This document shows, piece by piece, positions 3,893 to 6,829 of a stretch of 6,829 nt of DNA. Made by a program: the position numbers and the translations under genes. Origin of the DNA: an uncultured Clostridium sp. (lineage in GTDB: Bacteria > Bacillota > Clostridia > TANB77 > CAG-508); the NCBI GenBank assembly GCA_945937855.1, contig CAMEUC010000076.1, positions 1 through 6,829 on the forward strand, written 5' to 3'. The notes below the pieces were generated by a model. It was not told the origin of the DNA. It did not search any database and saw nothing but the letters and a program-made list of their open reading frames with translations. The first letter of the stretch is position 1. The number at the start of each line of letters is the position of its first letter.

Positions 3893-6644
3893 ATTGATTT
3901 CTTCCACAACAATTTTTGTATTTTTTACCGCTTCCACATGGGCAAGGGTCATTTCTTCCTACTTGTGGTCCATCATTTTTTACTGGTGTATGGTTTACTG
4001 TTGTGTTTGGCTTTGCTATTTGAGGTGCTCCGGTATTTACTCCTTCAAGTCCTTGGCTTGTTATTTTTACATTAGATGTTCTTTCTACTTTTGTTACTTT
4101 GTTTAAATGTAATAATATTTTTACAACATCAGTTTTTATGTCGTCTACCATTTGTTCAAACATTTCAGAACCTTCTGCTCTGTATTGGTCAACTGGATTT
4201 TTTTGACCATATGCTCTTAAGCCTATACCATTTTTTAGTTCGTCCATTGCATCTATATGGTTCATCCATTTTTGGTCAACTACTTTTAAAAGCACTACTC
4301 TTTCTAATTCTCTTAAATCATTTTCTCCAAATTCTGCTTCTTTTTTGCTATACATTTCATGTACTTTATTTTCTAACTCTTCAATTATTTTTTGTGTATC
4401 ATTTGAGTTGATGCTATCAATTTTTTCTATATTTAAAATGTTTTTGGCATCTAGTAATAGTCCTTCTTGGTTTGCTCCTCCTTCCCCATTTATATGAGTT
4501 AATACCATATTTTGAATAACTGTATTCATCATATTTGAAATATAGTCTTTTAAGTTTTTACCATCTAAAACTTCTCTTCTTTGTTTATATATAATTTCTC
4601 TTTGCACATTCATTACATCATCATATTGTAATACGTGTTTTCTTATGCTAAAGTGTTTGCCTTCTACTTTCTTTTGAGCTGTTTCAACTGCTTTAGATAA
4701 AAATCCTGCTTGAATTGGCATATCTTCATCTGCTTTTAATGTATTGTAAAGATTTGTAATCATATCTCCGCCGAATATTTTCATTAAGTCGTCATCAAGA
4801 GCTATATAAAATCTAGATTCACCAATATCTCCTTGACGTCCACTACGTCCACGAAGCTGATTATCAATTCTTCTTGATTCGTGTCTTTCTGTACCAATTA
4901 TTTTTAATCCACCTGCAGCAATTACTTTTTCTTTTTCTTCCTTTATGCTGTCTGCCATTTTGCTTTCTAATTCATTAAATAATTTTCTAGCATTCAAAAT
5001 ATCTTCATCAGTTGTTTCATTATGAGTTGTAGATTGCTCTATTAACTCTTCGCTAACTCCTTGTTTCCTCATTTCTTGTTTAGCCATAAATTCTGTGTTA
5101 CCACCAAGCATAATATCTGTACCACGACCAGCCATATTTGTTGCTATTGTAACCGCACCATATTTACCTGCTTGTGCTATGATTTGTGCTTCTTTTTCGT
5201 GATATTTTGCATTTAAAACTTGATGTTTAATTCCTTCTTTATTTAAGATATTGCTTAATTTTTCAGAATTTTCAATAGAAACAGTACCAACTAATACTGG
5301 TTGCCCTTTTTGATAACTTTCTTTAATATCATTTACTACTGCTTTAAATTTAGCACGTTCATTTTTGTAAATAATATCATTATTATCTACCCTTATCATT
5401 GGCTTATTTGTTGGTATACTAATAACATCCAAATTATAGATTTCTCTAAATTCGTCTTCTTCTGTCATTGCAGTACCAGTCATACCAGAAAGTTTATCAT
5501 ACATCCTAAAATAATTTTGGAAAGTAATTGTTGCTAATGTTTTAGATTCATTTGCAATTTTTACATTTTCTTTAGCCTCAATTGCTTGATGAAGTCCATC
5601 ATTGTATCTTCTTCCATACATAATTCTTCCTGTAAATTCATCTACAATTAAAACTTCTCCATCTTTTACTATGTAGTCAATATCTTTTTTCATTATTCCA
5701 TTAGCCCTTAGTGCTTGATTTATATGATGAACTATCTCAGAATTGTCTATATCATTTAAATTTTCTAATTTAAAGTATTCTTCTGCTTTCTTTATACCTT
5801 TAGCTGTTAGTGTTGCTGATTTTGCTTTTAAATCTATAATATAATCATATTTTTCATTATCTTCTGCTTGTTCTTCATCTTTTATATCTTCTTCTACTAA
5901 AACTTTTGATTGTAATCTTTTTACAAAATCGTTTGCTTTTTTGTACAAGTCTGATGATGCCTCAGCTGTTCCAGATATAATAAGTGGCGTACGAGCTTCA
6001 TCTATTAAAATACTATCTATCTCGTCAACAATAGCATAATTTAATTCTCTTTGAACTAGTTGATTTTTATATATAACCATGTTATCTCTTAAATAATCAA
6101 ATCCAAATTCATTATTTGTTCCATAAGTTACGTCTGAATTATAAGCTTCTCTTTTTTGTTCTGGTTTCATACCAGCAATAACTAATCCAACAGATAATCC
6201 TAAGAATTTATATAGTTTACCCATCCATTCGCTATCTCTTTTTGCTAAATAATCGTTTACTGTAACTACGTGTACACCTTTTCCTGTTAAAGCATTTAAG
6301 TAAACTGGAAGTGTTGCAACAAGTGTTTTTCCTTCTCCTGTTTTCATTTCTGCAATTCTACCTTGGTGAAGAATAATTCCACCTATTAATTGAACATCAA
6401 AATGTCTCATACCTAATACTCTTTTTGATGCTTCTCTTACAACTGCAAAAGCTTCTGGAAGTATGCCATCTAAGGTTTCTCCTTTTTCTAATCTGTTTTT
6501 AAATTCATTTGTTTTTTCTTTTAGTTCTATATCAGTTAATTTTTGCATTTCTAGTTCTAAATTGTTTATTTTATTTACAAGAGGTTGTACTCTTTTTACT
6601 TCTCTTTCACTATAAGTTCCAAATACTTTACTCATTAATCCCAT
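3891..6644 (-). CDS. secA: Protein translocase subunit SecA, preprotein-pushing ATPase
   Basis: A 917-residue SecA, the cytoplasmic motor that drives preproteins through SecYEG. Domains in order: helicase domain 1 with Walker A T-G-E-G-K-T (102-107) and the DEID box (207-210); the preprotein cross-linking region (about 210-350, with an acidic patch near 255-263); helicase domain 2 with TNMAGRGTDI (502-511) and RGRSGRQGD (598-606); scaffold and wing regions; a linker from about 860; and the C-terminal zinc tail C-P-C-G-S-G-K-K-Y-K-N-C-C (901-913), which in other bacteria binds SecB or ribosomes. A charged insertion (about 512-578) separates the two domain-2 motifs; similar insertions are usual in clostridial SecA. 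The frame opens at GTG 6695, but that codon overlaps the promoter and has no ribosome site. ATG 6644, starting MGLMSKVFG like known SecA proteins, follows AAAGGATG (6663-6656) and is chosen. Confidence 0.98.
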   Translation of the reverse strand: MGLMSKVFGTYSEREVKRVQPLVNKINNLELEMQKLTDIELKEKTNEFKNRLEKGETLDGILPEAFAVVREASKRVLGMRHFDVQLIGGIILHQGRIAEMKTGEGKTLVATLPVYLNALTGKGVHVVTVNDYLAKRDSEWMGKLYKFLGLSVGLVIAGMKPEQKREAYNSDVTYGTNNEFGFDYLRDNMVIYKNQLVQRELNYAIVDEIDSILIDEARTPLIISGTAEASSDLYKKANDFVKRLQSKVLVEEDIKDEEQAEDNEKYDYIIDLKAKSATLTAKGIKKAEEYFKLENLNDIDNSEIVHHINQALRANGIMKKDIDYIVKDGEVLIVDEFTGRIMYGRRYNDGLHQAIEAKENVKIANESKTLATITFQNYFRMYDKLSGMTGTAMTEEDEFREIYNLDVISIPTNKPMIRVDNNDIIYKNERAKFKAVVNDIKESYQKGQPVLVGTVSIENSEKLSNILNKEGIKHQVLNAKYHEKEAQIIAQAGKYGAVTIATNMAGRGTDIMLGGNTEFMAKQEMRKQGVSEELIEQSTTHNETTDEDILNARKLFNELESKMADSIKEEKEKVIAAGGLKIIGTERHESRRIDNQLRGRSGRQGDIGESRFYIALDDDLMKIFGGDMITNLYNTLKADEDMPIQAGFLSKAVETAQKKVEGKHFSIRKHVLQYDDVMNVQREIIYKQRREVLDGKNLKDYISNMMNTVIQNMVLTHINGEGGANQEGLLLDAKNILNIEKIDSINSNDTQKIIEELENKVHEMYSKKEAEFGENDLRELERVVLLKVVDQKWMNHIDAMDELKNGIGLRAYGQKNPVDQYRAEGSEMFEQMVDDIKTDVVKILLHLNKVTKVERTSNVKITSQGLEGVNTGAPQIAKPNTTVNHTPVKNDGPQVGRNDPCPCGSGKKYKNCCGRNQ

Positions 6645-6685
6645 GACGAATAAATCATCCTTTCTATTTTTTAATTCATTTTCAT

Positions 6686-6714
6686 AATATATCACGAATT
6701 AGCATATATTGCAA
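6686..6714 (-). promoter_or_regulatory. Promoter of secA
   Basis: TTGCAA (6714-6709), a 17-base spacer, and TATATT (6691-6686) with an extended -10 TG. Transcription would start near 6679, about 35 bases before ATG 6644. Because the -10 box borders the GTG at 6695, it argues against the longer secA reading frame. Confidence 0.7.
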
Positions 6715-6829
6715 TAAAAGGAATAAAATTTTAATGTTCAGTTAGATAAATTGTAATTTGTAAGTCAGTTCATAAGTTAAAACTCAAAAGACATCCGCCA
6801 AATCTCGTCGGGGTTTGATTTTTCTTTTT
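6715..6829. other. Unassigned edge region with a GC-rich dyad followed by T-runs
   Basis: 6715-6790 is AT-rich with no convincing gene. On the plus strand CAAATCTC (6799-6806) pairs with GGGGTTTG (6810-6817; two G-T pairs, three-base loop), followed by T5-C-T5 to the window end, the form of an intrinsic terminator reading rightward. No plus-strand gene precedes it here. On the minus strand a short open frame (6827 to TAA at 6777) ends DEIWRMSFEF and could be the tail of a gene outside the window. Neither reading is secure. Confidence 0.3.

Noticed and set aside
3767..3952. Minus-strand open frame overlapping the secA stop
   Set aside because: Begins inside secA in another frame, spans the terminator and the inverted repeat, and has no ribosome site or domain.
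3801..4411. Several overlapping plus-strand and one minus-strand open frames across the secA 3' end
   Set aside because: They are antisense or out-of-frame shadows of secA, rich in Leu/Phe/Cys from reversed AT-rich codons, without ribosome sites.
5301..5537. Plus-strand open frame of 78 codons within secA
   Set aside because: Entirely antisense to the conserved helicase region of secA; no independent support.

Overview
The window is an AT-rich, gene-dense stretch with every convincing gene on the minus strand. The SecA type (long insertion between the helicase motifs and a C-terminal zinc tail), strong GGAGG-type ribosome sites, TTGnnn/TATAAT promoters and normal use of TGA as a stop point to a low-GC Firmicute, most likely an anaerobic, possibly uncultured, member of the Clostridia. 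That placement is inference; no rRNA or other taxonomic marker is present.

In transcription order (high to low coordinates): a GC-richer dyad of unknown meaning at the right edge; a well-formed promoter driving secA (start 6644, stop 3891), ending in a plausible intrinsic terminator; a structured intergenic stretch (3599-3890) with a long imperfect inverted repeat, a perfect 8-bp hairpin and a promoter; a 593-residue protein with a diverged glycoside hydrolase family 10 (xylanase-like) core and no signal peptide (3598-1817); a second unusual intergenic stretch (1583-1816) with tandem TAGATACAAAT repeats, an 80-bp degenerate decanucleotide repeat and a relic of a SEC-C zinc tail resembling the end of secA; a GNAT acetyltransferase (1582-1022); then a consensus promoter and a two-gene redox operon: CcdA-type thiol-electron transporter (875-240) followed by a membrane-anchored thioredoxin-like protein cut by the window edge (226-1).

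The functional groups appear independent: protein export (secA), an intracellular glycosidase-like protein of unknown substrate, an acetyltransferase, and delivery of reducing power across the membrane (ccdA plus anchored thioredoxin). The part that looks least like ordinary housekeeping is the GH10-like gene with its surroundings: it is bracketed by an identical 20-bp direct repeat about 2.0 kb apart, has lost substrate-contact residues typical of xylanases while keeping the catalytic glutamates, and is followed in the same frame by the SEC-C relic. It may be a small gene cassette inserted downstream of secA. For three genes (ccdA, the GH10-like gene, secA) the longest reading frame overstates the start; ribosome-site and promoter positions support the shorter starts given here.
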